64,000 nt of DNA, taken from positions 1-64,000 of the forward strand of contig JAAYCK010000108.1 in NCBI GenBank assembly GCA_012729835.1. Direction: 5' to 3'. The notes beneath the pieces are model-generated. The model saw only the letters and a program-made list of their open reading frames with translations, searched no databases and was not told where the DNA came from. A program made the translations under genes and the position numbers. This document shows, piece after piece, positions 54,873-64,000 of this stretch; position 1 is the first letter of the stretch, and every line of letters begins with the position of its first letter. Source of the DNA: Syntrophomonadaceae bacterium (GTDB taxonomy: Bacteria; Bacillota; Syntrophomonadia; Syntrophomonadales; Syntrophomonadaceae).

Positions 54873-55859
54873 CTACTTGTTCCCTTCCCCAAACACCACA
54901 TCGGCTGGCATGCCCGGCTTTAGTTCGCCGCCCTTGTAATCAAGCTTGATCTTGACGGCAAATACCACATTGGCACGTTCTTTCTGGGTCTGTATCATCT
55001 TGGGCGTGTATTCGCCCTTATTGGCAATATTGATGATTCGGCCCTGATATTCTCGGTTGCTGCCACTGACGGTGATCTTTACCTGCTGATTTAGTTTGAT
55101 TCGGGGTAGATCATCAGTGGGGATATAGACCTTTATCCACAGATCTGACAGATCAGCCAGGCTGACTAAAGTAGCAGTAGCGGGAACAAACTCGCCGGTC
55201 TCGAAGTTTTTGGATATTATGGTTCCGGCATGGGGGGAATAAACCTGCAGATCGCTTACGGCACTCTCGGCGGCCTTAAGTGCTGCCCGGGAGCTTTCTA
55301 CATTGGCTGCAGCTGCTGCGATGGTCTGGGCGCGACTGCCCTCCTGAAGCAGACTGAGCTTGCTGTTGGCTATATCCAATTGACGGGCAGCATTATCACG
55401 GGCCAGTTGGACCTTCTCCAAATTTTCTGAGGAAAGGGCGCCGCTGTCTTTTAACTGCAGGGAACGGGTCAGGTTCGTTTCCGCCTGATCAAGGGCGTCC
55501 CGGGCAGATTCTACACTGATTTTTGCCTCGGCGATCTCCTGGCTGCGGGCACCGGATTGCAGATCCTTGAGTTGAGCTTCGTAAAACTTAAGGGTCATGG
55601 CGGCCTTTTCCCGCTGGGCCAGCAGATCTTCCCGCGATAGCTCAGCCACCAGCTGACCAGCCTTGATGAACTGACCTTCTTCGACCGGGAGACGATATAT
55701 AGTACCGCTGTTGCGAGTATTCAACTCAATGGTAGTCGCCTCAATAGTACCGCTAGCCTGAAGGGTGGTGCTTTTAGAACCGGCGTAATAACGGTAGCCA
55801 TAGTATGAAGCCAGCAGCAATACGAGAATGATGACTATCGGCCGAGCAACTTTTTTCAC
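54873..55859 (-). CDS. HlyD/RND-type membrane fusion protein
   Basis: A 328-aa exporter adaptor. An N-terminal TM anchor (VIILVLLLASYYGYRYY) is followed by a biotinyl-lipoyl-like domain (GTIEATTIELNTRNSGTI), a long helical hairpin rich in Ala/Glu (about residues 85-190) and the barrel (VYSPHAGTIISKNFETGEFV, VKITVSGSNREYQGRI). GTG 55859 is chosen because GGGGGGAT lies six bases upstream; the ORF could extend to 55898. It is the first gene of the exporter operon. Confidence 0.93.
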   Translation of the reverse strand: MKKVARPIVIILVLLLASYYGYRYYAGSKSTTLQASGTIEATTIELNTRNSGTIYRLPVEEGQFIKAGQLVAELSREDLLAQREKAAMTLKFYEAQLKDLQSGARSQEIAEAKISVESARDALDQAETNLTRSLQLKDSGALSSENLEKVQLARDNAARQLDIANSKLSLLQEGSRAQTIAAAAANVESSRAALKAAESAVSDLQVYSPHAGTIISKNFETGEFVPATATLVSLADLSDLWIKVYIPTDDLPRIKLNQQVKITVSGSNREYQGRIINIANKGEYTPKMIQTQKERANVVFAVKIKLDYKGGELKPGMPADVVFGEGNK

Positions 55860-55994
55860 TGATATCCCCCCATAACGAAGTTTTTCCATGTAAACCAAAT
55901 ATACTAAAACAGTATACCTGGTGATAAATTAATTGTAGCACCGATTTTATCATCTGCCAACAAGAATTCAATAGTAAGCGTCAGCTGTACCTAA

Positions 55995-56032
55995 CAAAAA
56001 AGCGCCATCCGCTTTTTCGGATGGTGCTTTTT
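55995..56032. terminator. Terminator after the SLH-transglutaminase gene
   Basis: AAAAAAGCGCCATCCG and CGGATGGTGCTTTTT pair around CTTTTT with one mismatch, flanked by A- and T-runs. It serves the minus-strand gene ending at 56067 and may also work on the plus strand. Confidence 0.9.
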
Positions 56033-56066
56033 CGTTAGCTTATTTATAACCCCGCTCGAGGTAGAT

Positions 56067-57743
56067 TTATCGGTATTCCAGGTCAAAGATTTTTATGATT
56101 CCCTGCTCCTCATTTATGCTGTAATGGTAATATGATACTTTTTTCGACGGGAATACTAGTGACCCGAGATCTCCGTAGTCAGCCCGGTTGAAGTTAGCAA
56201 TGCGGACATCGATGTTCTTTTCGCCCCGGTCTATGCAGGCCGACACATAATTGGCAAAAGCAGTGTAATTCTCGACATAGTAATGGTTGTAGACATGGTA
56301 GTTGTATTGCAGCGAGCTGCAGGATGGGTAATCATTACGGTTCCACCTGTGATCTAGCTTGATCTGGTCATCGCTCAAATTAAAATAGTCATAAACCAGG
56401 GCATCCCGGCCATCATTGAATTGCGGATCATCCCAGGTAGGATCAACATGATAGTAGCGGCCCTCGACCTTCACCAGGTTCCAGGCATGGCTTTCCCCGC
56501 GTGAATCGCCTTTGACCACCAGGCTGGTGAGTCCGGCTTTGCGGCAGAGTATGTTCATGGCTTCTGCATAACCCTGACACACCCCGCGACCCTTCAGGAG
56601 GACTCCGTAGGCGGTCCGTGAAGTCTCTGGTATAGTCCCCTTTTGATAGTTTTCATAATCATAGCGGCAGTTGTTGATAATATAGTCGTGCAGGATTATT
56701 TCCTTTTCATAGTCACTCTGGTTATTATTAATTAATGAATCAATTATTTTATCTCCCTTCTGGTTTAATTGTGCCAGTTGGGTCCAGGTGTAGCGATAAG
56801 CGAAGCTGACTTTCAAACGCTGAGCGTTTCCTTCATATCGCCATTCACTGATCAGGTTGATCAGGCCGGTATTATTTTCAATGGCTGATTGCGTCCGGTC
56901 TATTACCGTCTCAAAATCTTCCAGTGGATCACCTGGATAGTTTGTAAAACCAAGGGTTATTTGCGGCTGCAGATTTAACATGGCAAGCTCCAGAGCAGCC
57001 TGCAGATCACGGCTGCTGGATACATTGTACTGATTATTGTCATCTGGACTGGCGGTATTGGCAAAACTGGTTTGACTGAATACCGCTTGCCCGGGGTCAA
57101 TCAAACCATTTCTTTGGGCCGACGCCTCCGAAACTGCACGATCTTCGTAAACCAGCTTTTCGATCAGGGTTTTGTCCTGATTTTTCAAATTCATAGTCAG
57201 GGTTAGATAAGATATATTGACCATATCATCACGAATAAAGGTATGGGCGGCTATGGCGGCTGCCTGCTGCGCGGAAAGCATACCGAGCTGGCTGGCCTTC
57301 TCCAGAGAAGCATTGTAGTCAAAATCACCGGCTTGATCATTATAGCCCAGGGCGCGTAACACAAAAGTAGTATAAGCCTGGGCAGACAAGGGCTCACCCG
57401 GCGAGAAGGTGGAAGGGCTGCTGCCCTGCGTCAGAGAGAATTGATACATGTATCCGATATAGGGGCTGGCCCAGGCGGGAACATCGCGGAAAGGGTGCCG
57501 GTAATTCTGCTGCCGGGCCTGGTTTTCCTGGCCCAACAAGCGGACCAGCATGACCGCCCCTTCGGCCCGGGTTGGTTGGCGCTCCAGTTCAAAGCCATTT
57601 GCTCCGCCTTTTAAAAGACTCAGGCTGCTGAGGATTAGAGCCTTGTCCTGATGGTTGGGAGTGGCTAGAGTTATTACTGGCGAAGTGATAAGGGGCAAGG
57701 TGATTAATAGCACGAAGACGATCCATGCACGTAATGTTTTCAT
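56067..57743 (-). CDS. S-layer-homology protein with transglutaminase-like domain
   Basis: A 558-aa exported protein. A signal peptide (about residues 1-28) is followed by two or three SLH modules (about 35-200; FRDVPAWASPYIGYMYQFSLTQ, TFSPGEPLSAQAYTTFVLRALGY). A central region of unknown fold comes next, then a transglutaminase-like core with the Cys-His-Asp triad in GRGVCQGYAEAMNILCRKAG, ESHAWNLVKV and HVDPTWDDP (about residues 385-440). It likely sits in the cell wall and cuts or links peptide bonds. Start ATG 57743. Confidence 0.9.
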   Translation of the reverse strand: MKTLRAWIVFVLLITLPLITSPVITLATPNHQDKALILSSLSLLKGGANGFELERQPTRAEGAVMLVRLLGQENQARQQNYRHPFRDVPAWASPYIGYMYQFSLTQGSSPSTFSPGEPLSAQAYTTFVLRALGYNDQAGDFDYNASLEKASQLGMLSAQQAAAIAAHTFIRDDMVNISYLTLTMNLKNQDKTLIEKLVYEDRAVSEASAQRNGLIDPGQAVFSQTSFANTASPDDNNQYNVSSSRDLQAALELAMLNLQPQITLGFTNYPGDPLEDFETVIDRTQSAIENNTGLINLISEWRYEGNAQRLKVSFAYRYTWTQLAQLNQKGDKIIDSLINNNQSDYEKEIILHDYIINNCRYDYENYQKGTIPETSRTAYGVLLKGRGVCQGYAEAMNILCRKAGLTSLVVKGDSRGESHAWNLVKVEGRYYHVDPTWDDPQFNDGRDALVYDYFNLSDDQIKLDHRWNRNDYPSCSSLQYNYHVYNHYYVENYTAFANYVSACIDRGEKNIDVRIANFNRADYGDLGSLVFPSKKVSYYHYSINEEQGIIKIFDLEYR

Positions 57744-57850
57744 CGGTACCCTTCCTTGTCGTTAATTTGCTAATTTTACTCTGCAAGCGGGCTGATTCTT
57801 GTATAATTATATATGAAAAAACCAGTGTTTAATAGAAGTGAGGTATTACA

Positions 57851-58630
57851 GTGCAAATACATATACTAGCCAGCGGCAGCACCGGAAACGCTATTTATCT
57901 TAGTATGGGAGCAACCAGGATTTTAGTGGATGCTGGGATCAGCGCCCGCCGTATCGAGCAAGGTCTGGCTGGTATCGGGGTCAAAGCCAGTGATTTGGAT
58001 GCCGTTCTGATAACGCATGAACACAGTGACCATATCAAAGGACTGGAAGTCCTGACCCGGAAACATGAGTTGCCCATCTACACCCGGGAGCGGACCTGGG
58101 ATGCCATACCGGGGGGGCGAGAAAAACTTGCCGGCCGAAACTGGCAAGCGATTGACCAGGATTTCTCTATTGGGACGGTGGATATAAAAGCCTTTGGTAT
58201 TTCGCACGACGCTGCCGATCCGGTAGGATTTTGTTTTTATTATAAGCAGCACAAATGGGCGATAGTCACCGATCTGGGAACGGTTACGCCGGGGGTGGAG
58301 AAAGCACTTAGCGGTGCGGATCTGGCGGTAGTCGAGTCTAATCACGACCCGGATATGTTGAAAAACGGGCCTTATCCGCAATTTTTAAAACAACGTATCA
58401 TGAGCAAGCAAGGGCATTTATCCAATTTCGATACGGCAGCTCTGCTTTGCCGGATAGCCCATCTGAAGAGGATGCAGATCTTCCTCGCACACCTGAGCCA
58501 GCACAACAACCGTCCGCAGCTGGCCGAGCAAACGATAGCGGGAATCCTTGCCCAGCAGGGCTGCCGGGCCGGGGAGGATATCGTCCTGCACCGGACTCAC
58601 CCGGATGCCGCAGCAGGTGTCTCTTTTTAA
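57851..58630 (+). CDS. YycJ/WalJ-like metallo-beta-lactamase-fold hydrolase
   Basis: A 259-aa MBL-fold protein of the YycJ group (IHILASGSTGNAIYL, ITHEHSDHIKGLEVL, VTDLGTVTPGV, ESNHDPDMLKNGPYP, HLSQHNN). In Bacillus this family is linked to the WalRK cell-wall control system and may act as a 5'-exonuclease. No WalRK genes are next to it here. GTG 57851 follows GTGAGG. The HD-GYP gene begins 30 bases after. Confidence 0.93.
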   Translation: MQIHILASGSTGNAIYLSMGATRILVDAGISARRIEQGLAGIGVKASDLDAVLITHEHSDHIKGLEVLTRKHELPIYTRERTWDAIPGGREKLAGRNWQAIDQDFSIGTVDIKAFGISHDAADPVGFCFYYKQHKWAIVTDLGTVTPGVEKALSGADLAVVESNHDPDMLKNGPYPQFLKQRIMSKQGHLSNFDTAALLCRIAHLKRMQIFLAHLSQHNNRPQLAEQTIAGILAQQGCRAGEDIVLHRTHPDAAAGVSF

Positions 58631-58660
58631 GCAAAACCAAAGAAGGTGAGGATTAATAAC

Positions 58661-59863
58661 ATGAAACCCAGACAGATAATTCTGGTTGGTCTGGTTATAA
58701 CGGCCCTATGCGCTGCTCTGATACTAAGTGACTATGTTCCTACGCTGGTAGTGGCCCTATTTGCTTTGGGCTTGGGAATGGTTCTTTCCTATTATATTGC
58801 TCTGAGCCAGCAGAGAGGTAATCTGATCGGGGACATTGATACCCGGGACCGGATATGGGAGAAGATCCAGGCCCAGTGTGATACCCGAGCTGCCCTGCGC
58901 CAGTTGTGCATTTGGTCCAACTGGCTGGTGGGAGGGGAAGACTCCCTGTTATGGCTGGAAGGGCAGGGTATAATTGCGGAAACCAGCCCCGGCGGAGATG
59001 GTGAATGGACCACCCTGGCCGGAGGGATTGCATACGGATCACAGGTATTCCGGTTGGAAAAAGCTGAAGCCCTTAAAAAGCTGCCTGAGCTGACGCAACT
59101 GTCCTGGCAGGACCTGATGGTGGTAAACGATACCCTGACTGATGGCAGTCGATTGGTGCTATTTCTCATTAATCCGGAGCTAAAATCAGGCCAGGAGGAT
59201 ATGCTTTTTAGGCTTTTACACGATACCAAATACCTTTTGGAAAGGGATATAGCATCGCAAGAGGCTCATGTGCAATATAGAATGCTGGCAGGTATCGCAG
59301 TAAATGCGACCGAACCCGGAGAGTCTTTTCTTGACCATAGCAAAAGGGTACAGGAGCTGGCTCTGGCTCTGGGGCATCGTCTGCGCTTGCAGGAAGAGGA
59401 GATCAAGGTATTAGAATATGCAGCTCTGCTCCATGATATTGGCAAGGCCATGAACCCGGTCGATGATGAGCTTCAGGATGAACAAGCCAGTGAACTTGAA
59501 CCTTTGGAGTCTGGGCAAGCAGCTATTAATCGTGACCATGCCAGTCTGGGTGCCGGTCTTATTCCTGATTCGGGCCTGTGGCATGAAGTTCGAGAGGCCG
59601 TATTATATCACCATGAACGTTTTGATGGCAGCGGCTTTCCCCAGGGTCTGCCAAAGTACGATATTCCGTTGGCTGCCCGTATCATTGCCGTAGCCGATGT
59701 TTTTGACGCCTTGACCAAACTGGCTCCGGAGGAAGAACGACTGCATGCCCAGGCGGCAGTAGCAGTGATCAAACGCGCTACTGGCATCTGGTTCGATCCC
59801 CTGGTAGTGGTGGCTCTGGAGGAGATCGACTCCGCTGAATTAGCCGCTTTTATTAACTCCTAA
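58661..59863 (+). CDS. HD-GYP-type phosphodiesterase with N-terminal membrane anchor
   Basis: A 400-aa protein: two hydrophobic segments (about residues 5-50), a GAF-like region (about 60-200) and an HD domain with LLHDIGK near residue 260 and HHERFDGSGFPQGL near residue 325. The HD-GYP signature is GFP rather than GYP, a common variant. It probably hydrolyses cyclic di-GMP or a related nucleotide. ATG 58661 follows AAGGTGAGG. Confidence 0.9.
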   Translation: MKPRQIILVGLVITALCAALILSDYVPTLVVALFALGLGMVLSYYIALSQQRGNLIGDIDTRDRIWEKIQAQCDTRAALRQLCIWSNWLVGGEDSLLWLEGQGIIAETSPGGDGEWTTLAGGIAYGSQVFRLEKAEALKKLPELTQLSWQDLMVVNDTLTDGSRLVLFLINPELKSGQEDMLFRLLHDTKYLLERDIASQEAHVQYRMLAGIAVNATEPGESFLDHSKRVQELALALGHRLRLQEEEIKVLEYAALLHDIGKAMNPVDDELQDEQASELEPLESGQAAINRDHASLGAGLIPDSGLWHEVREAVLYHHERFDGSGFPQGLPKYDIPLAARIIAVADVFDALTKLAPEEERLHAQAAVAVIKRATGIWFDPLVVVALEEIDSAELAAFINS

Positions 59864-59878
59864 ACAAGCATCCATTCG

Positions 59879-61495
59879 TCATTTTATTATCAAAGTAACC
59901 TTCATAGCCACTCCAGCGCCGTCTACATCCAATTGGACCTGATCGGCGGCCTTAATATCAGAAAAAAGTGCACTCACCGGTTCTGCTTTATTAACCTTTT
60001 TATATACGCTGGCACTGGGATCGATACTAAAAATCTTATTTTTTTCCAGGGTTATCATACTGCTGCCGGATACGCTTTGTACCTTGCCGCTTACTTTCTT
60101 TAGAGCAGGCCGGTTGGTCACAACTATTTCCAGCGGTATTTCTCCGGCAACACTATCTGCTGGTACCTCTAAATAGCTGATTTTAACACTGTCTCCCCGA
60201 ATTACTGAGGTTGATTTACCGTCTTTATCTACGGTTCGGGCCCGGCTATAATTCATGAATTGAGTGGGAACCGTGTTTTTGCTTTTGCTGCTGCCGGATG
60301 ATTTTAAATAAAGGTATCTATTGTCGATCTTTTCCACCAGGCCGCTGGTACTCTTAACGTTCAGCACCACTAAGCGGGTAACCTTTTGATTGGCTAAATG
60401 CAGTTCCACGAAAGTGCCGGCTTTCAGAGCAGCTAAGCCTTTGTCGCTGGTTTTAGCAGAGCTTTCGATGTTTATGCCCCAATAAACGGGGATCTTTTGT
60501 TCACGGGCGTCTAGATCGTTGATTAAAATATAGCTTTCCTGGCCTACGGCTACCGATTTTATGGTTCCCCGAATGGTTTGCTCATTGGGTTCGTCAGTTC
60601 TTTTTTCCAGCAATATAATGCAGGCGGCTACGTTTTTGCTGTTGGTATAAACGCGAACCTTCCAATATAAAGCTTGTTCAATCGGACATGTGCTGCCTTC
60701 TTTAAAACAGATGCAATCGGGAGACAGTGCAATATTTTTTACCCCTTGGGGAGCAACTAGCTCAATTGTCTCTTTAGATTTGGCTTCGGTATGTTTTTTG
60801 ATCCATCCCTCCAGGACACGGCTGGATACAGATTTTATCCATTGTTTTTCTACCAGCTGCGCCAAGAGAGCAGCTGCTTCGCTTCTTTTCAAACTATTGT
60901 CGGGACGAAAGGTACTGTCGCCATATCCTGCCATAATACCCGCATTGGTAACTGCATAAACGTAGGGCAGTACATCTGGCGATACCTGCCCCAGGTCGTT
61001 GAAGGACGAACCCGTAACGGCTGCTCCCGAGGCCGGCAGACTTAGCATAAATAATCTCCCCAATAATACGGATATTTCAGCGCGACTGGCCGGAGCGTTA
61101 TATAAATATCCTGCCAGTTCGGTCTGGGTAAGAATTTTGTCCGCATAAGCCTTCTCCAGGTACACCTGGCCCCAGGGGACATTGGGAATGACGGTATTGG
61201 CTGGCAGGCTGGTTTTTTCATTCTTTGACTTACTTTTGGTGTCCGGATTGTAGCCGGCGGCCCGCATAAAAAGCACCAGTGCCTCCAACCGGGTTAGGTA
61301 TTGTTCGGGTTTAAACGAACCATCCGGATAACCGCTCAGCAGGTCAAGGGTTTTGGATTCATAAGCGCAACTGGCCGACCAGTGTCCGTTTAGGTCGGTA
61401 AACTGTGCGGCAATGACCGGAGGGCTGCCCAAGACCATGACAAAAAATATTAACAGAGAGATGGCTGTTGTATGATTCTTTGGGGTAGGCCGCAT
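59879..61495 (-). CDS. S-layer-homology surface protein
   Basis: A 538-aa exported protein with a signal peptide (about residues 1-30), three SLH modules (FTDLNGHWSASCAYESKTLDLL, AYADKILTQTELAGY, YAVTNAGIMAGYGDSTFRPD; about 30-220) and a C-terminal beta-rich region of unknown fold (repeats such as VSGSSMITLEKNKIF). The SLH modules bind secondary cell-wall polymer. ATG 61495 follows AAGGAG and sits four bases after the propeller gene's stop, so the two are co-translated. Confidence 0.9.
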   Translation of the reverse strand: MRPTPKNHTTAISLLIFFVMVLGSPPVIAAQFTDLNGHWSASCAYESKTLDLLSGYPDGSFKPEQYLTRLEALVLFMRAAGYNPDTKSKSKNEKTSLPANTVIPNVPWGQVYLEKAYADKILTQTELAGYLYNAPASRAEISVLLGRLFMLSLPASGAAVTGSSFNDLGQVSPDVLPYVYAVTNAGIMAGYGDSTFRPDNSLKRSEAAALLAQLVEKQWIKSVSSRVLEGWIKKHTEAKSKETIELVAPQGVKNIALSPDCICFKEGSTCPIEQALYWKVRVYTNSKNVAACIILLEKRTDEPNEQTIRGTIKSVAVGQESYILINDLDAREQKIPVYWGINIESSAKTSDKGLAALKAGTFVELHLANQKVTRLVVLNVKSTSGLVEKIDNRYLYLKSSGSSKSKNTVPTQFMNYSRARTVDKDGKSTSVIRGDSVKISYLEVPADSVAGEIPLEIVVTNRPALKKVSGKVQSVSGSSMITLEKNKIFSIDPSASVYKKVNKAEPVSALFSDIKAADQVQLDVDGAGVAMKVTLIIK

Positions 61496-61499
61496 ACCC

Positions 61500-62735
61500 T
61501 CATTCTCCTTTAGATGCGTTATCGTAAACATCCTTTATCTTAAACAGGTTACCCTTCTGCGTGCTGACATAGAGGTAACCGTCCTTAAGATAGGGTTGCG
61601 CTTCGATAGCTCCTTCCAGCTTCCTGGACCAGATCATACGCCCCTGGTTACTTATTGCCAGCAGGGTCTCATTACTGGTTCCGGCGTAGATTCGCTTTTT
61701 TTGTTCGTCAACGCAAGGAGCGGATACCAGGTCAAGCAAAGGATCGTCCCATAAAAGTGAGCCGTTAACGGTATTTATAGCATACAGATGATTAACGGTA
61801 GTGCAATATAATACTCCGTCGGAGCTTAAGACGGGTTTGCTTAAAGTATCATTTATTTTTAGGTTAGTCTGCCATAAAGGCCGTTTGCCATCCCGCTCAA
61901 TGCAGTAGATGGAGCCGGTATTAAGTTTACTGGCTTTTTTCCCGCCCCCGCTCTGTTGATTAGGTTTTACGGTTGTTGTCAAATAAACCTTGCCCTGGCC
62001 GTCCGGGTAAAGCCAGGCTGCCAGAATATCACCCAACCAAAAACTCCAGAGAATGACCCCCTGTTTATCAACCGCCTTTAACTGATATCGGCCCTTATTG
62101 TCCGCCATTATTACGTAAAAGGTATTAGAATCAGCAGCACAGGTTAAAAAGCTTCGCCCGGCCGGGCTATTCAAAAAATAGCGGTCAGCAGACTCCCAGG
62201 GAGACATAATCCAGGCAATGCCTCCATTGGTATTTAATGCATATAAGCCTTCAGCGACCGGTAAATATAGCAGGTCGGAACATCCTGCCAGTAAGGGAGT
62301 TTTAAGGCCTTTGGCCGTCGGGACTACCGCTAGATCCCAGCCATTGGCGCCGTTGACTTTTATTTCTCGCACCGAGCCCAGGCCGGGAGCAAATATTGAG
62401 GTGTCCCCGGGCCAAACCAGCGCCCCCCCTTTTCCCTGGCCGTTGCCTTTATTTTCCCATTTAACTATACCCTGTTCATCAATACAGAGTATTTTGTCGG
62501 CGAGGGATAATAGCATGGTATGGTTCGGCAAAAATACTATATCGGATGGGCTTTTTCCCAATCCGGAACGCTTCCATATTATTTGAGCGTTGGGCTGAGC
62601 CTTTTCTGCCAAACTGTTATAGTACTTGATATTGTCTGCGGCAAGTAATTTTAACGGCCAGCAGCCCATAAAGATAAGCAGAAAACAACCAGCCAGAATC
62701 ATGCAATTTTTTATTTGATAATTATTCCCTGGCAT
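61500..62735 (-). CDS. Exported PQQ-like beta-propeller protein
   Basis: A 411-aa protein with an N-terminal signal or lipobox-like stretch (ILAGCFLLIFMGC) and several WD40/PQQ-type blades, each like GIVKWENKGNG, GVILWSFWLG, GSLLWDDPLLD and GRMIWSRKLEG. Such proteins are scaffolds at the cell surface. ATG 62735 is spaced nine bases from GGAG. It is translated before the SLH protein that follows it in the same operon. Confidence 0.88.
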   Translation of the reverse strand: MPGNNYQIKNCMILAGCFLLIFMGCWPLKLLAADNIKYYNSLAEKAQPNAQIIWKRSGLGKSPSDIVFLPNHTMLLSLADKILCIDEQGIVKWENKGNGQGKGGALVWPGDTSIFAPGLGSVREIKVNGANGWDLAVVPTAKGLKTPLLAGCSDLLYLPVAEGLYALNTNGGIAWIMSPWESADRYFLNSPAGRSFLTCAADSNTFYVIMADNKGRYQLKAVDKQGVILWSFWLGDILAAWLYPDGQGKVYLTTTVKPNQQSGGGKKASKLNTGSIYCIERDGKRPLWQTNLKINDTLSKPVLSSDGVLYCTTVNHLYAINTVNGSLLWDDPLLDLVSAPCVDEQKKRIYAGTSNETLLAISNQGRMIWSRKLEGAIEAQPYLKDGYLYVSTQKGNLFKIKDVYDNASKGE

Positions 62736-62981
62736 GCTTATCATCTCCACTTTAAACCCTTACGCTTATTGTACCATTTTGGCAGCAGCTGTGAAGAAAC
62801 CAGGCAAATATAATGTCTAATCATCAAGCTGATGAGCATTGGCTGGCCATCGTCAAGGTACTATATGGCTTACCCCTGGTTATAAGATAAAATTGTCTGG
62901 CTCTTTTTACAAAGGAGCCCGCCAGAGGATAATCATGTTAAAATAGTTCTATATAAATTAAGCTAATTGGATGTGATTAAT

Positions 62982-64000
62982 GTGAGAAAGAATCTAATTT
63001 TAGGGTTAGCAGTTTTTCTCGGTGTTCTTATGGCTGCTGCCGTTTTTTACTATAATACTTTCATTGATCCTACTTCCTCTAAATCGGCGGAATTGAAAAG
63101 CCGGCAGGCGCATACCTTTCCTTCTCAACAGACCCTCTACCAGATGGGTCTTTATCTCGATCTTCCCAACCGTACCCTCTACGGCAATAATGCCATGCAT
63201 TTAGTAAACAACAGCGGACAAGCCATGGATGAATTGTGGCTAACGGCCTATCCCAATGCCTTTACATATGAGGATGACAGCCCGGCCTCCCCTTCCGCCT
63301 ATTATGATGGTTTCAATCCCGGAGGCATGGAATTCGACTATTTCAAGATAAACGGCAGGACAGTAGCTTATGAGACCCAGGGTATCGCCGTAAGGATACC
63401 CCTGCAGGAGTGCATAGAACCCGGACAACCGTTTAACCTGGAGGTTAAATATCGTACCCGTATCCCCCGGCTGGCCTACCGCTTTGGCAGCAAGGATGGT
63501 GTGTTTATGTTGTCCTATGCTTATCCCATGTTGAACGTACTGGATGCGAGCGGCTGGCATAAATCGTATAACTCTAAATATGGAGATCCCTTCTGCCTGG
63601 CCAGTGCCAATTATCTGGTTCGCCTCAACCTCCCCGATGGATACAACTTTGTTTCTCCGGGGGTAGTCACCGATGCTTTAGCCGAAGATAACGGGCGACA
63701 GTCCTTCTTAATCAAAGCGGAAAACATACGTGACTTTTCCCTGGTGGTAATGTATGATTACAAAGAAATAGGCCAACAAGTAGAGGCCACGAATGTCAAG
63801 TGCTACTTTCCAGCTGGCGTTGCCGGGCCCGGCAACGGTATTCTCCAGCAGAGTTATGAGATGCTCAGCTATTATTCCGATATTTTTGGTAGTACCTATC
63901 CCTTTTCGGATCTTAAGATAGTATTTGTTCCCATGAAGGGTGTTAACACTAGTGAGCATTCTGGTTTAATTTTTCTCAGCGACACTATGCTGGACTCCTT
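62982..64000 (+). CDS. M1-like metallopeptidase, N-terminal part (runs off the window)
   Basis: An open frame of 339 codons with no stop, starting at GTG 62982 (GTG 62973 is also possible). An N-terminal hydrophobic anchor (ILGLAVFLGVLMAAAVFYY) is followed by a beta-rich domain (MGLYLDLPNRTLYGNNAMHLVN, VRIPLQECIEPGQPFNLEV). Then YPFSDLKIVFVPMKGVNTSEHSGLIFLSD resembles the region before the HExxH site of M1 gluzincin peptidases; the site itself would be beyond the window end. Confidence 0.78.
   Translation, partial: MRKNLILGLAVFLGVLMAAAVFYYNTFIDPTSSKSAELKSRQAHTFPSQQTLYQMGLYLDLPNRTLYGNNAMHLVNNSGQAMDELWLTAYPNAFTYEDDSPASPSAYYDGFNPGGMEFDYFKINGRTVAYETQGIAVRIPLQECIEPGQPFNLEVKYRTRIPRLAYRFGSKDGVFMLSYAYPMLNVLDASGWHKSYNSKYGDPFCLASANYLVRLNLPDGYNFVSPGVVTDALAEDNGRQSFLIKAENIRDFSLVVMYDYKEIGQQVEATNVKCYFPAGVAGPGNGILQQSYEMLSYYSDIFGSTYPFSDLKIVFVPMKGVNTSEHSGLIFLSDTMLDS

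Noticed and set aside
1-64000. CRISPR array, tRNA or rRNA genes
   Set aside because: No regularly spaced direct repeats and no tRNA or rRNA signature sequences were seen on reading the window.

Overview
The window looks like a chromosome segment of an anaerobic, Gram-positive-type Clostridia, most like the Syntrophomonadales/Peptococcaceae. This is inferred from strong GGAGG-type ribosome sites with many GTG and TTG starts, S-layer-homology proteins, a YycJ-type hydrolase, NuoE/NuoF electron-bifurcation-type subunits, corrinoid methyl-transfer proteins, two 2-hydroxyacyl-CoA-dehydratase-like (double-cubane) proteins with an activator ATPase, and a tungstate/molybdate uptake locus. No tRNA, rRNA, CRISPR array, transposase or phage gene was recognised.

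Layout. 0-2.4 kb: nuoE-nuoF pair and a small Cys-rich protein. 2.4-12.2 kb: an unusual catabolic cluster. It holds a ribose/nucleoside-type ABC importer (ATPase, permease, and a lipoprotein at the far end), a divergent pseudouridine-5'-phosphate glycosidase (PsuG) homologue, a MtaA/UroD-type methyltransferase, its corrinoid protein, a double-cubane reductase-like protein, a DUF436 protein, a PfkB sugar kinase and a DUF362 ferredoxin. 12.6-15.05 kb (minus): a second double-cubane protein with its activator ATPase and a DUF3343 protein. 15.4-23 kb: NYN-LOTUS protein, superoxide dismutase, a sigma/anti-sigma-like fusion, a PadR-MoxR-CoxE operon with tandem operators, and glutaminyl-tRNA synthetase. 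23.1-27.5 kb: a membrane CheA-like kinase with a CheX-like tail, its CheY, and a metallo-beta-lactamase-fold protein. 27.7-30.5 kb: CadC/CadA-type metal resistance. 30.5-37.6 kb: a molybdate/tungstate locus (one-component regulator, ModA with SH3b domain, ModB, ModC, XdhC) and, past a BrkB-family gene, a molybdenum-storage-protein-like gene. 37.7-50.6 kb (minus): chemosensory cluster cheY-A-W-mcp-R-B preceded by two sensor kinases and a sigma54-type response regulator; one kinase is frameshifted. 50.7-55.9 kb (minus): HlyD/ABC/ABC/permease/TetR exporter operon, interrupted by two intergenic repeat elements. 56-64 kb: cell-surface and envelope proteins (SLH-transglutaminase, SLH protein, beta-propeller), a YycJ-like hydrolase, an HD-GYP protein and the start of an M1-like peptidase.

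How it works together (inference). The 2.4-12.2 kb cluster has what is needed to import, phosphorylate and cleave a nucleoside-like C-glycoside and to remove a methyl group from something through a corrinoid protein, with low-potential iron-sulfur proteins as possible reductants. I did not recognise a described pathway with this gene set; a methylated pseudouridine-type compound is the most literal reading. The molybdate/tungstate locus would feed Mo/W enzymes such as formate dehydrogenases, which would suit the NuoEF pair. The signalling block has no flagellar genes nearby, so its output is unknown.
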